A stretch of DNA of 64,000 nucleotides, taken from positions 682,001 to 746,000 of the forward strand of contig NZ_AP027043.1 of assembly GCF_027924665.1 (NCBI RefSeq). Direction: 5' to 3'. Position numbers and translations under genes: made by a program. Shown here one piece after another: positions 48,674-58,208 of the stretch; the first letter of the stretch is position 1, and each line of letters opens with the position of its first letter. The stretch is from Flavobacterium sp. GSB-24. GTDB lineage: Bacteria; Bacteroidota; Bacteroidia; Flavobacteriales; Flavobacteriaceae. The notes under the pieces are model-generated. The model ran no database searches. It was not told where the DNA came from and saw only the letters and a program-made list of their open reading frames with translations.

Positions 48674-51172
48674 TTATTCTGCTGTAATTACAATTGTAGA
48701 TTGTTTCAATCCGTTTGCTTTTGCGGTTAATTCCAATCTTCCAGATTGATCTCCTGATTGTACAATTACCAAACATTTTCCAGCCAAAGCGGTATGTTTA
48801 GTTCCTTTATACGGTTCGTGGCTTACTGGATCTCCGCTGCAAACTCCAACAATTTTTCCGTTTCCTTTTAAAGAGAAATTGATTTCGTTGTTGGCATTTG
48901 GAGCTAAAGTCCCTTTATTGTCTAAAATATCAACTGTAATAAACGACAAATCATTTTTGTCTGCTTTTATCGTGCTTCTGTCCGCAGTCAATTTTAATTG
49001 AGATGGATTTCCAGCAGTTTTAATTTCTTTTTCTAAAACCACTTTTCCGTCTTTTCGAGAAACTGCTTTTAAGGTTCCAGCTTCAAAAGGAATTCTCCAC
49101 ATTACGTGAAGATCGTCTCCTTTTTTGCTTCTTTTTCCAACCGACTTTCCGTTTAAAAAAAGTTCCACTTCATCGGCTTTATTGTAGTATGCCCAAACGT
49201 CAACAGTTTGTCCGGCTTTCCAGTTCCAATGCGGGAAAATATGAAGAACTGTTTTGTCTGTCCATTCGCTTTGGTACATATAATAGACATCTTTCGGGAA
49301 ACCGGCTAAATCAACGATTCCGAAATACGAACTGATAGACGGCCATTCGTACGGTGTTGGTTCTCCGATATAATCGAAACCTGTCCAAATGTACATTCCA
49401 GAAAGGAAATCGTGTTTTTTAATGACTTTCCAAGTTGCTTCGTGCGTTGAACCCCAAGGCGTCTGCACCTGATCGTAAGCTGAAACGGTATTTCCAGGAT
49501 TTCCTTCTGTAAATTTAAGATCCCATCTTACCGGCCATTTTTTGATGGTATCTGAAACGGCATCGTAATAACCTCTTGTCTGCAAACCTGAAGTTGTTTC
49601 GGTTGCGATGAAAGGTGTATTAGGGAAATTCTTCAGATGATGTTCATATGTTTGATGCGCATAATTATATCCAATTAAATCTAAAACACCTGATCCAGCA
49701 AGCGGATTAATCGAAACATCTTTTTTCTCAAATTGTAAAGTCACGGCATCAATATTCATATTTACCGGCGGATTCATCGCTGCAGTCAACGGACGTGTTT
49801 TATCGTATTGGCGTGTGATTGCTGCTAATTCTTTGGCAATTTCAACACCTTTTTCATTCCATTGTTCTGGGATTTCATTTCCGATGCTCCAAACAAAAAT
49901 ACTTGGATGATTTCGGTCGCGCAGTAATTGATCCATTAGATCTTTTTTATGCCATTTGTCCCAATCATTTCCGTAATCATATTTGGTTTTGGTTTGCTTC
50001 CACATGTCAAAAGCTTCGTCCATGACAATGAAACCCATTTTGTCGCAAAGGTCTAAAAGTTCCGGAGCGGGAGGATTATGAGAAGTTCTGATTCCGTTTA
50101 CGCCCATTTCTTTCATGATTTCTAACTGTCGTGCAATGGCTCGCGTGTTAATTGCAGAACCTAATGGGCCTAAATCGTGATGTAAACAAACTCCTTTTAT
50201 TTTAACCTGTTTTCCATTCAAAATAAAACCTTTGTTCAAATCGAATTTAAAATCTCTGATTCCGAAATTGGTTTTATATTGATCAATGATTTTATCGTCA
50301 AGCGAAATTTCCGTAACTGCTGTATACAATTCTGGTTTTTCAACAGACCATAAAACAGGATTTGACACTTGTATTTGTTGTTTACTTGTTTGATTGGTAT
50401 TTGCACCAATTGTAATATTTTGACTAGTCGATTTTATTCTTCTAAGATCATTTCCTATACCATAAAAAATAGTTGTTGTTACTGTTGCTTTCTTTGAATT
50501 CGAATATTGATTCTGAATTGTAGTTTCAATATTTACCGAAGCTGTGTCAGCAGTAACTTTTGGCGTTGTCACGTAAGTTCCCCACTGTGCAACATGCAGT
50601 TTATCTGTGGTTTCGATCCAGACATTTCTAAAAATTCCAGAACCTGAATACCAGCGTGAATTAGGCTGTTTTGAATTGTCAACCTTAACAATAATTTCGT
50701 TGTTTTTATCTCCGTAATTTAAATATTTGGAGATTTCATATTGAAAACCAATATATCCGTTTGGACGTTTTCCTAAATAATGGCCGTTTACCCAGACTTC
50801 GCTGTTTTTGTAAACGCCGTCAAAAGTAATTGAAGTAACTTTTGTGCTGTCTTCTGCAGCCACTTTGAATGTTTTTTTGTACCAGCCTAAACCTCCGTTT
50901 AATGCTCCTCCGCCATAACCAGCCGGACTTTTTTCATCAAAATTTCCTTCGATGCTCCAATCGTGAGGAACGTCTAGTTTTCTCCATTTAGTGGTACTTC
51001 CAATGGTATCTTTATCAATTATACTATCGTTTAGATGGAAACTCCAATCTGTATTAAAAGAAACTTTTCTATTTATAAATGCATCCTCTTTTTTAGCGCA
51101 GGAATTGAGTAAAATTACTCCTGCTGCTACTGCCAACAAACATATGCTTTTTATGTTTTTTCTAATATGCAT
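48674..51172 (-). CDS. GH2 beta-galactosidase lipoprotein
   Basis: An 832-residue secreted lipoprotein (lipobox 'ILLNSC'). It has the usual GH2 order: jelly-roll 'KWRKLDVPHDWSIEGNF', an Ig-like domain, the barrel with 'HHDLGPLGSAINTRAI', 'GVNGIRTSHNPPAPELLDLCD', acid/base Glu in 'VWSIGNEIPEQWN' and nucleophile Glu in 'FIATETTSGLQTRG', and two C-terminal beta domains (DUF4982-type and invasin/Big-like). It should release beta-linked galactose from side chains. The GH2 of the well-studied Bacteroides ovatus xyloglucan locus is of this kind. Confidence 0.93.
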   Translation of the reverse strand: MHIRKNIKSICLLAVAAGVILLNSCAKKEDAFINRKVSFNTDWSFHLNDSIIDKDTIGSTTKWRKLDVPHDWSIEGNFDEKSPAGYGGGALNGGLGWYKKTFKVAAEDSTKVTSITFDGVYKNSEVWVNGHYLGKRPNGYIGFQYEISKYLNYGDKNNEIIVKVDNSKQPNSRWYSGSGIFRNVWIETTDKLHVAQWGTYVTTPKVTADTASVNIETTIQNQYSNSKKATVTTTIFYGIGNDLRRIKSTSQNITIGANTNQTSKQQIQVSNPVLWSVEKPELYTAVTEISLDDKIIDQYKTNFGIRDFKFDLNKGFILNGKQVKIKGVCLHHDLGPLGSAINTRAIARQLEIMKEMGVNGIRTSHNPPAPELLDLCDKMGFIVMDEAFDMWKQTKTKYDYGNDWDKWHKKDLMDQLLRDRNHPSIFVWSIGNEIPEQWNEKGVEIAKELAAITRQYDKTRPLTAAMNPPVNMNIDAVTLQFEKKDVSINPLAGSGVLDLIGYNYAHQTYEHHLKNFPNTPFIATETTSGLQTRGYYDAVSDTIKKWPVRWDLKFTEGNPGNTVSAYDQVQTPWGSTHEATWKVIKKHDFLSGMYIWTGFDYIGEPTPYEWPSISSYFGIVDLAGFPKDVYYMYQSEWTDKTVLHIFPHWNWKAGQTVDVWAYYNKADEVELFLNGKSVGKRSKKGDDLHVMWRIPFEAGTLKAVSRKDGKVVLEKEIKTAGNPSQLKLTADRSTIKADKNDLSFITVDILDNKGTLAPNANNEINFSLKGNGKIVGVCSGDPVSHEPYKGTKHTALAGKCLVIVQSGDQSGRLELTAKANGLKQSTIVITAE

Positions 51173-51247
51173 AGCTACTTTTTGTGTTTTTGGAATTGGA
51201 AGATAGAAATAAAAATCGATTTCGAATATTTCTTCTTTAAATAATTT

Positions 51248-51295
51248 AAGTCTCAGTCTTAAAGCACGTTAGAAACATGTTTAAAACTGAGACTT
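51248..51295. terminator. hairpin between the surface lipoprotein and GH2 genes
   Basis: AAGTCTCAGT at 51248 and ACTGAGACTT ending 51295 pair, with the stem extended past one mismatch to 16 positions. No strong T run follows on the minus strand, so it may only weaken read-through. That would leave susC/susD/surface lipoprotein RNA more abundant than enzyme RNA. Confidence 0.5.
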
Positions 51296-51309
51296 CAAAA
51301 CTAACTAAC

Positions 51310-52164
51310 TTATGATTTTGGTTTGTAATGGAAAACAATTAAACAAACACCTTCGCCGGTTCTACTTTTATCTCTTATAACAGCCAGTCGTAAAGAGGTT
51401 GCAGTAAGCTCAACCACTTTTACATTGTACCAATTGCTGCAATCTAGATAGTAATCACCACCGTAAAGCATTTCTACTCCTCCATTAAAAATTATTCTAT
51501 TGTTTGCAATATCAAATTTGTATGTGTTTTTCTTAGTAGTCTGATTGTTATTTGCAATAGCGGTTTGAGTAACAGTTGTATTGTAATTTCCATTTAAATC
51601 AAAATACATTTCGCCCCAATTTTTATTTGGCATAACCCATGAATTGCTTGCATAATCTGGAAGCCAGCTCCAGTTATCTCCAGATGTTGACGGATAATCT
51701 AAACCAGCCCATCCAACAGGATCAACAAAATCTAATACCCATGTTTTTCCTGCAACACCATTGGTAAGCATCTCCCATCTTGGATCGCTGAAATAAGTGT
51801 CATCGTTTTCAGGAACATCAACTACAGTTGGAACCGCGTCTACTGAACCTCCTCTTGTATAGGCTGTAAAATAAACATTGTATTTTCCTGCGAAAGGTAA
51901 TGTTACACGATCATCGCTTTTGTTTGAATGCCCTAATTCATTTCCTGATGCATCTACAAATTTCCAATATGGAATTACAGTTGGATCTTCACTTTTAAGG
52001 ATTAAAACATTTTTGTTTACTGCATCCTGAGTGATAGAATATTTAAGTGTTTCTGGTGTTACTGTGATTGCTGGCAAACTTTCGCGATCTTCAACAGGCT
52101 CACAAGAGAATAAAAACGAACTGATTGTTACAGCCGTTAATACTATATATAATATACGTTTCAT
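51310..52164 (-). CDS. PUL surface glycan-binding lipoprotein (SusE/SGBP position)
   Basis: A 284-residue lipoprotein with signal 'MKRILYIVLTAVTISSFLFSC'. After an N-terminal PKD-like domain (about 35-120, 'LPFAGKYNVYFTAYTRGGSV') comes a beta-rich domain with many aromatic residues ('WAGLDYPSTSGDNWSWLPDY', 'WNAE'-free but with 'MPNKNWGEMYFDLNGNY' and 'DYYLDCSNWYNVKV'). Its place right after susD (17 bases) is where surface glycan-binding proteins sit. I choose the ATG at 52164 because a longer frame overlaps susD and lacks a signal peptide. The ligand is inferred to be xyloglucan or its fragments. Confidence 0.83.
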   Translation of the reverse strand: MKRILYIVLTAVTISSFLFSCEPVEDRESLPAITVTPETLKYSITQDAVNKNVLILKSEDPTVIPYWKFVDASGNELGHSNKSDDRVTLPFAGKYNVYFTAYTRGGSVDAVPTVVDVPENDDTYFSDPRWEMLTNGVAGKTWVLDFVDPVGWAGLDYPSTSGDNWSWLPDYASNSWVMPNKNWGEMYFDLNGNYNTTVTQTAIANNNQTTKKNTYKFDIANNRIIFNGGVEMLYGGDYYLDCSNWYNVKVVELTATSLRLAVIRDKSRTGEGVCLIVFHYKPKS

Positions 52165-52181
52165 AATCAATTTGTTTAAAG

Positions 52182-53762
52182 TTAATTCCAACCTGGATTT
52201 TGTTGAATAGTACCATTTGAAAGTACTATCTGTGATTGTGGTAAAGGAAACCATCCTAGCGTTTCTGGTCTAAATGTTACGGCAAACTGAGAATCTCCAG
52301 TATTGTTGTCAATAGCTGCTTTCATTGCAGGCATTCCTTGTCTGATTAAATCAAAATAACGTAATCCTTCCAATGCCAATTCTAAACGGCGCTCTTGCAT
52401 AATATTGGCTTGAGTTGCAGGAATTCTATGTGTTGTACTTTTAAAAGCACGATCACGAACTCTGTCTAGATCTGCTTGTGCCAATGCTGTATTTGTTCCT
52501 AAATTCAATTCGGCAGCCATTAGTAAAACATCTGCAAAACGAATAATTGCATAATCCTGATAGTTATCAATTTGGAAATTTCCTCCATTTGCTTCTACAA
52601 CTGCTGTTCCCGCTGCATTCGTAATTGGACAATATTTTTTCCAAGAATATCCAGTGTATTGACGCTGTTCTCTAGCTTGAGCATCAAAATTTAAATTCTC
52701 ACCTGCATAATCAATAAATGAAGCTGCTTTTCTAGTATCTGTTGCTTCATAAGCTTCAACCAATTTTGGGTTTACTGTTGCTCCTCCCCATCCTGTTGCA
52801 TATTTTCCTATTGAACCTCCACGCGGTGCAATGTTTACCTGAAAACGGTTTCCTTCGTGAAGATCCCAGTTTCCTTTCCCTGAACCGTTGAAACGAACAG
52901 CCCAAACCATTTCTGTATTATCTTCTCCAGCAAAATTTTCAAAAGAAGCTGCTAACCAAAGATTCGCAAAATCTGCTACTAAACCATGTCCGCTATTATT
53001 TACAGCATCGTTAATGTAATTTACAGCCTGTGCTTTTGTAACTACACCTGCTAAATCTGTTTTGTTGTAAGCTCCTGTGTAAAACAAGAATGTTCTAGCT
53101 AAATAAGCTTCTGCAGCCCATTTTGTAATACGTCCGTAATTTGCATTTCCTGCTTGAGAGTAATTTTCTGGTCCTAAGTTATCTGCGGCAAATTTTAAAT
53201 CGTTTGCAATTAAAGCATAAGTAACTTCTGGTGCTTGTCTTGGTAATTCAAATTCACTTGTCGTTACCGTATGATCTAACGGAATAATATCTCCAAACAT
53301 TTTTGCCGCTTGGAAATGAAAATGTGCTCTTAAGAAACGTGCTTCAGCTTCGTAACGCGTTTTCAAAGCTGTATCAGATCCCCAGTTTACTTTGTCTAGG
53401 TTTTCTAATAAAATGTTTGCTCTGTAAATTCCAAGATAAGAGTTTGTCCAAGTCAGGGCATTCATATCTTTATCTGTAGTATATTGAAAGCGGTCCCACT
53501 GCAAATCTACTGTTGGATCTGCAATACCAAATCCTCCAAAACAGTTGTCAGATGCCTGCTCACTTACGATCAATTGAGTACCGTAAGCTTCTCTTTGCAA
53601 TACATCATAAACGGCTACCAAACCTTCAAAAGCATCAGAAGGAGTTTTATAAAAATTCTCCGTTACTTTATCTGTATATGGTTCGTTCTCCAAAAAATCT
53701 TCCGAACAAGCGCCTAAGGTTAGTAAGCTTGAAAGTGCAAATAATTTTATATATGTTTTCAT
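52182..53762 (-). CDS. SusD-like glycan-binding lipoprotein
   Basis: A 526-residue outer-membrane lipoprotein (signal ends 'LLTLGACSEDFLE'). It shows the SusD/RagB features: 'FLENEPYTDKVTENFYKTPSDA', TPR-like helices ('RYEAEARFLRAHFHFQAAKMFGDIIPL'), and the C-terminal 'NIMQERRLELALEGLRYFDLIRQGMPA' and 'PLPQSQI'. It binds oligosaccharides over the SusC channel. I start at the ATG at 53762, directly before the signal peptide. It follows susC by 12 bases and is surely co-expressed. Confidence 0.95.
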   Translation of the reverse strand: MKTYIKLFALSSLLTLGACSEDFLENEPYTDKVTENFYKTPSDAFEGLVAVYDVLQREAYGTQLIVSEQASDNCFGGFGIADPTVDLQWDRFQYTTDKDMNALTWTNSYLGIYRANILLENLDKVNWGSDTALKTRYEAEARFLRAHFHFQAAKMFGDIIPLDHTVTTSEFELPRQAPEVTYALIANDLKFAADNLGPENYSQAGNANYGRITKWAAEAYLARTFLFYTGAYNKTDLAGVVTKAQAVNYINDAVNNSGHGLVADFANLWLAASFENFAGEDNTEMVWAVRFNGSGKGNWDLHEGNRFQVNIAPRGGSIGKYATGWGGATVNPKLVEAYEATDTRKAASFIDYAGENLNFDAQAREQRQYTGYSWKKYCPITNAAGTAVVEANGGNFQIDNYQDYAIIRFADVLLMAAELNLGTNTALAQADLDRVRDRAFKSTTHRIPATQANIMQERRLELALEGLRYFDLIRQGMPAMKAAIDNNTGDSQFAVTFRPETLGWFPLPQSQIVLSNGTIQQNPGWN

Positions 53763-53774
53763 CGTGTTCAAAAT

Positions 53775-56700
53775 TTAAAAGTTAACATTTAGCCCCATCA
53801 TGTAGGTTCTTGGCTGCGGATAATATCCAACATCGATTCCTTTAGCCCAAGATTGATTTACGTTTCCGAAACCAATTTCTGGATCCATTCCTTTGTACTT
53901 CGTGAATGTGTAAATGTTATTTCCTGCAACGTACAATCTGAATTTAGAGAAGAATTTCAACTTGTCTGTTAACTTTGTTAAATCACATCCAATTGTAGCA
54001 TTTTTAATTCTGAAGAAATCTGAATCCTGAATATACAAATCAGAGAATTTAGTATAGTTACCATTATCATCTGTTCCGTATGTTACTCTTGGAACTGTGT
54101 TTGAAGTTCCTTCGCTTGTCCATCTGTTTAAAACATCTGTAGTGTTGTTTGTGTAGGCACGAGTATAATCGTGAATTCCAAAAACGTTTTGTCCTCCAGC
54201 AGTACCATAAGTATTAATAGATAAATCAAAAGCTTTATATGATAATTCTAAATTAACACCGTAGTTAATATCTGGGTTTGGATCTCCGATTTGTGTTTTA
54301 TCATTTGCATCAATTTTTCCGTCAGTGTTCAAATCTACAAAACGAACATCTCCAGGTTGTGCATTTGGCTGAACTCCCGCAGCAACTTCTGCAGCATTTT
54401 GGAAAATTCCAGCTGTTTTTAATCCGTAGAAATAACCCATTGGTTTACCCACCTCAACACGGTTCATTTCGTCTAAACCTTGGAATAAAACATTTGATTC
54501 TCCGTGAATGATTCCTTCGTTGTTTGCAATTCGTAATACTTCATTTTGGTTGCGAGAAAGGTTGGCATTGATTCCAAAATTCCAATCTTTTCCAAAACGT
54601 GTACGATAAGCCAATCCAATTTCAAAACCTTTATTACTCACATCTCCACCATTAATATAAGGTGCGGTAGCTCCAGCATAAGCCGGGATAGAAGCAAGAA
54701 CTAACCAGTCTTTCGTTTTCTTATCATAGTAATCGAAAGTTAAAGTAAAGTTGGTAAACAAAGTAGCATCAAAACCTAAATCCAACTGCTCAGAAGTTTC
54801 CCATTTTAAGTTTCTATTTGCTAACTGATCTGGGCTTGAACCTACTAATAAAGTTTCGTCACCTGTTCCAAAATGATACGTTTTATCTGTTGAGTTTACA
54901 ACCGACATATAAGCAAATCTTCTTGCAAATTGATCGTTACCATTTTGCCCCCAGCTTGCTCTTAATTTGAAAGTATTTAATACTTTATTTTCTTTAAAGA
55001 AAGCTTCTTTGTCTAAATTCCAACCAGCAGAGAACGATGGGAAAATAGCATATTTGTTGTCTGGACCAAATTCTGAAGATCCGTCACGACGCACTGTAGC
55101 TGAGAATAAATATTTATTATCATAATCGTACAATAAACGTCCGAAGTACGATTGAATAGCGTAATCTCTACGGTTTCCTTTTACCACATTTGATGTTGGA
55201 TCTTTTGCATTATCCAAATAAGCATGTTCGAAATCATCAAAAATTAAGTTTCTTCCTTGTCCTTCCATGTAATCTGCAGTGTTCTTTTTAGCAGAAGTAC
55301 CCACTAACACATCAAAATTATGAGCAGAAGCAATGTTGAATTTGTATTGAAGTGTATTCTCAAAAATCCATCCCATCGATTTTGTTGAGCTTTGAGTAAC
55401 ACTAGAAACTGTATTATTATCATTTGAAGAAAGAGAATAAACAGGTCTGAAAGAACGATAGTTACTATCTGTCATATCAACACCATAACTGGTTCTGAAA
55501 GTAAAGTTTTTTGCAAATTTCAATTCAGCAAAAATATTACCTACATAACGGTTTGTTTTTGTTTGATTGAAGTTGTTATAGTATAAAGATCCAACTGGAT
55601 TACTGATATCTGCAGAGATAATTGAGCTTGCAAAATCTCCATTTGCATCATACGCTGCATCAATTGGAGCTGCGTTTAAGAAGCTTCTAATTGCGTTGCT
55701 GTAAATTCCATCATCTGCAACACCGCTTGATTTAATGTTTGATAAAGTGAAGTTTTCACCAATTTTCAAATATCCTTTAATAACTTCTGAAGTAGAGTTT
55801 ACTGTAAAAGTAACACGATCGTATTGAGACTGATTATTTGCTCCACCAATCATACCTTCTTGTCCGTAGTACGATAAACCAGTTGCAATTGTAGATTTTT
55901 CATCACCACCTGTGATCAAAAGGGAGTGGTTTTGTTTCATTGCACCTTCATTAAACAAATCTTTCTGCCAGTCATGATCAGGAAATGCAGCAATTTGCTC
56001 TTTCGTGTATAATGGAGCATATCCAGAATTTACACGAGCTTCGTTCATAATTGTTGTATATTCTTGTGTATTCATCAAATCCAGTTTTTTAGCAATCTGC
56101 TGAAAACCTGTGTAAGAACTGAAAGACACATTCATTTTACCATCTTTTCCTTTTTTAGTTGTAACCAAAATAACTCCGTTTGCTGCTCTTGCTCCGTAGA
56201 TAGAAGCCGCAGAAGCATCTTTTAAAACGTCAACCCTTTCAATAACAGAAGGATCTAAGTATCCAATTCCGTTATCTACCACAACACCATCAACCACATA
56301 AAGCGGATCACTGTTTCCTGCTGTACCTGCACCACGAATATTTACCACCATATTCGCACCAGGCTGACCAGAAGAAGAAGTTACAGAAACTCCAGAAGCC
56401 TGACCTTGCAAAGCATTTACAACATCAAGACTCGCTACTTGCTGAATGTCTTTTCCAGATACCAAAGAAGTTGCAGCTGTATTAACTTTCTTCTTTTGAG
56501 TACCATAACCAATTACTACAATTTCTTTAAGTTCTGCAGTTTCTGGCTGCAGCACTAAATTGACAACTTTCTGAGCGCCAACAGTAATTTTTTGTGTTTT
56601 AAATCCCACGAAAGTGATCACTAAAACATCTCCTGTTTTAGCTTCTACTTTATATTTTCCATCAAAATCGGTAACAGTACTCGATTTTGTTCCCTGTACT

Positions 56701-56861
56701 TGTACAGTTGCTCCGGGAACTCCAAATCCGTCTTCGGCAGAAGTGATTGTTCCACTTACAGTTTTGGATTCTTGTGCAAATCCAAACTGCATCATAAATA
56801 CGCTAAGCAGCACCGCCATAAAATATGGAAGCTTTGTTGTAATACAATTTTTGCTTTTCAT
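53775..56861 (-). CDS. SusC-like TonB-dependent outer-membrane transporter
   Basis: A 1028-residue SusC/RagA-type transporter. Parts in order: signal peptide, carboxypeptidase-like beta domain ('VSGTITSAEDGFGVPGATV', about 38-110), the SusC 'LKEIVVIGYGTQKK' TonB-box region, plug ('NVVNALQGQASGV', 'DPLYVVDGVVVDN', 'ASAASIYGARAANGVILVTTK'), then a barrel ending '...TYMMGLNVNF'. Together with SusD it imports glycan fragments. It is the first gene of the PUL operon. Confidence 0.96.
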   Translation of the reverse strand: MKSKNCITTKLPYFMAVLLSVFMMQFGFAQESKTVSGTITSAEDGFGVPGATVQVQGTKSSTVTDFDGKYKVEAKTGDVLVITFVGFKTQKITVGAQKVVNLVLQPETAELKEIVVIGYGTQKKKVNTAATSLVSGKDIQQVASLDVVNALQGQASGVSVTSSSGQPGANMVVNIRGAGTAGNSDPLYVVDGVVVDNGIGYLDPSVIERVDVLKDASAASIYGARAANGVILVTTKKGKDGKMNVSFSSYTGFQQIAKKLDLMNTQEYTTIMNEARVNSGYAPLYTKEQIAAFPDHDWQKDLFNEGAMKQNHSLLITGGDEKSTIATGLSYYGQEGMIGGANNQSQYDRVTFTVNSTSEVIKGYLKIGENFTLSNIKSSGVADDGIYSNAIRSFLNAAPIDAAYDANGDFASSIISADISNPVGSLYYNNFNQTKTNRYVGNIFAELKFAKNFTFRTSYGVDMTDSNYRSFRPVYSLSSNDNNTVSSVTQSSTKSMGWIFENTLQYKFNIASAHNFDVLVGTSAKKNTADYMEGQGRNLIFDDFEHAYLDNAKDPTSNVVKGNRRDYAIQSYFGRLLYDYDNKYLFSATVRRDGSSEFGPDNKYAIFPSFSAGWNLDKEAFFKENKVLNTFKLRASWGQNGNDQFARRFAYMSVVNSTDKTYHFGTGDETLLVGSSPDQLANRNLKWETSEQLDLGFDATLFTNFTLTFDYYDKKTKDWLVLASIPAYAGATAPYINGGDVSNKGFEIGLAYRTRFGKDWNFGINANLSRNQNEVLRIANNEGIIHGESNVLFQGLDEMNRVEVGKPMGYFYGLKTAGIFQNAAEVAAGVQPNAQPGDVRFVDLNTDGKIDANDKTQIGDPNPDINYGVNLELSYKAFDLSINTYGTAGGQNVFGIHDYTRAYTNNTTDVLNRWTSEGTSNTVPRVTYGTDDNGNYTKFSDLYIQDSDFFRIKNATIGCDLTKLTDKLKFFSKFRLYVAGNNIYTFTKYKGMDPEIGFGNVNQSWAKGIDVGYYPQPRTYMMGLNVNF

Positions 56862-57048
56862 AGTAAGAATTGATTAAGTTTAAGTTATAGTTAGTAATTT
56901 TTACCCTAAGAGAAATCTGGAAAACTTCCCAAGCAGGTCATGCCAAAAATGAGGGCCTGAATCTCATCTCCAACATTTAGTACTTGCAGACTATAGGCAG
57001 AGGTTTTTAAACATCAAAATCGATTAAAAATCAATTTCTAAAAAAACA

Positions 57049-57081
57049 TTTGTGGTAAGTTTAAGTTAAGTTGTAGCTTTG
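57049..57081 (+). promoter_or_regulatory. promoter facing the Nudix regulators
   Basis: TTTG at 57049-57052, 21-bp spacer, TAGCTTTG at 57074-57081. Both boxes fit the Bacteroidota consensus. If used for the first regulator, the leader is about 330 bases long. Confidence 0.55.
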
Positions 57082-57094
57082 CCTTTTTTACTTA

Positions 57095-57131
57095 TAGTCA
57101 ATTTGAATTTATCTTATGGTAAATTTGACTA
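57095..57131. promoter_or_regulatory. possible operator, TAGTCAA dyad
   Basis: TAGTCAATTTGA and TAAATTTGACTA form an inverted repeat with 10 of 12 matching positions around a 13-base centre. It begins about 7 bases past the predicted start of transcription from the 57049 promoter. It could be bound by the Nudix regulators, but no second copy was seen to confirm it. Confidence 0.45.
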
Positions 57132-57417
57132 CAAGTGTAAAACAAATTTTCTATATTAACAAAATATTAGGGTTATTTTTTTTCTATTCTAATAAATACG
57201 ATTTCATTTTTATCAATGCTGTAAAAAGAGAAATAAAATTGAAATAAAAAATATAGAAAAATCAACGTTTTATAAAATTGACAATCAGTCATTTAAGAAT
57301 TAGAGTATTTTAATACATTTTTTAGCACATTTTTAATTCACTGATTATCAAAATCTTGTTTCGTTAAAAAAAATATAAAGCTTTTAAGAAGGCTAATAAT
57401 CATTTTATTTATTTAAT

Positions 57418-58155
57418 TTGTCAAAATTTATCTCGAATATGGTTGAAAATGTAGATGACAGAACTGTTCCAAAAAACGAACAAAGTGCCATGAATGCGAT
57501 CACGATTGACTGTGTCATCTTTGGTTTTGACAAAGGCAGTCTCGAGGTGCTTTTGGTACAGCATGGAGAAGGAATCAGCAAGGGAAAATGGGGTCTTCCT
57601 GGGGGATGGATTTATAAAAAAGAAAGCACAGATGATGCTGCACACCGTTTATTGAACGAACTTACAGGGCTTGATAATATCTATTTGGAACAGCTGAAAG
57701 CATTTGGCGATCCAGATCGTTTTCCGCTAAGACGAGTAATTACGATTGGTTATTATGCTTTGGTCAAAAGAGAAGATTACAATATTAAAGCAGGTTTTAC
57801 AGCTTCGGATGCTAAATGGTACAAAATAAACAGTATTCCAGATTTGATTTATGATCATAATGAGATTTTGGCGTATAGCTTGAAACACCTTCGAAATAAA
57901 GTTCGCCAGACTCCAATTGGATTTAATTTATTACCTGAAAAATTTACTTTATTACAGTTAATGCAGCTCTATGAGGAAATTTTAGGAATCGAGATGGACA
58001 AACCGAACTTTAGGAGAAAAATTCTTCACATGAAACTTTTGGCAGCTTTAGACGAAAAACAACAAGACGTTTCTCACCGAGCGGCTCAATTATACAAGTT
58101 TGATCCAGAAATTTACACGAAATTAACGGAGAAAGGTTTCAATTTTGAATTCTGA
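57418..58155 (+). CDS. Nudix-winged-helix regulator 1 of a tandem pair
   Basis: Up to 245 residues from a TTG codon; an ATG at 57439 is the alternative. Nudix domain about 28-165, winged helix about 175-245. The Nudix box is degenerate: where catalytic REUxEE is expected it has 'RLLNEL' (77-82), so two of the three catalytic glutamates are replaced by Leu and it should not hydrolyse. Relatives such as Bacteroides AraR use a Nudix domain only as a sugar or nucleotide sensor. It is divergent from the xyloglucan-type PUL and the likely PUL regulator. A near-duplicate follows 53 bases later. Confidence 0.87.
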   Translation: MSKFISNMVENVDDRTVPKNEQSAMNAITIDCVIFGFDKGSLEVLLVQHGEGISKGKWGLPGGWIYKKESTDDAAHRLLNELTGLDNIYLEQLKAFGDPDRFPLRRVITIGYYALVKREDYNIKAGFTASDAKWYKINSIPDLIYDHNEILAYSLKHLRNKVRQTPIGFNLLPEKFTLLQLMQLYEEILGIEMDKPNFRRKILHMKLLAALDEKQQDVSHRAAQLYKFDPEIYTKLTEKGFNFEF

Positions 58156-58208
58156 TTTTCAATTGAGATATAAAAATACTTTTTGCACTTCGAAACACAA
58201 CAATAAAA

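Larger units (their letters stand above)
56862..57417. promoter_or_regulatory. divergent control region between the PUL and the Nudix regulators
   Basis: A 556-base AT-rich gap. It contains one good plus-strand promoter (57049-57081), an interrupted palindrome (57095-57131), and a small TGAC-AATCA-GTCA dyad near 57286. I found no consensus minus-strand promoter for susC, so its promoter may depend on an activator or alternative sigma factor. No reading frame of note. Confidence 0.55.

Noticed and set aside
52165..52254. Longer start of the PUL surface lipoprotein, overlapping susD
   Set aside because: The extra 30 residues overlap susD and hide an otherwise perfect lipoprotein signal peptide beginning at 52164.
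53775..56861. Antisense open frames inside large genes, such as those opposite the GH and SusC genes
   Set aside because: They have no promoter, ribosome-binding site or recognisable protein features and mirror the codon use of the real gene on the other strand.
33503..56861. The PUL as an alpha-glucan (starch) locus because of SusB-like GH97
   Set aside because: No GH13 enzyme is present, and GH5, GH31 of the alpha-xylosidase type, GH2, GH95 and the esterase fit xyloglucan much better.
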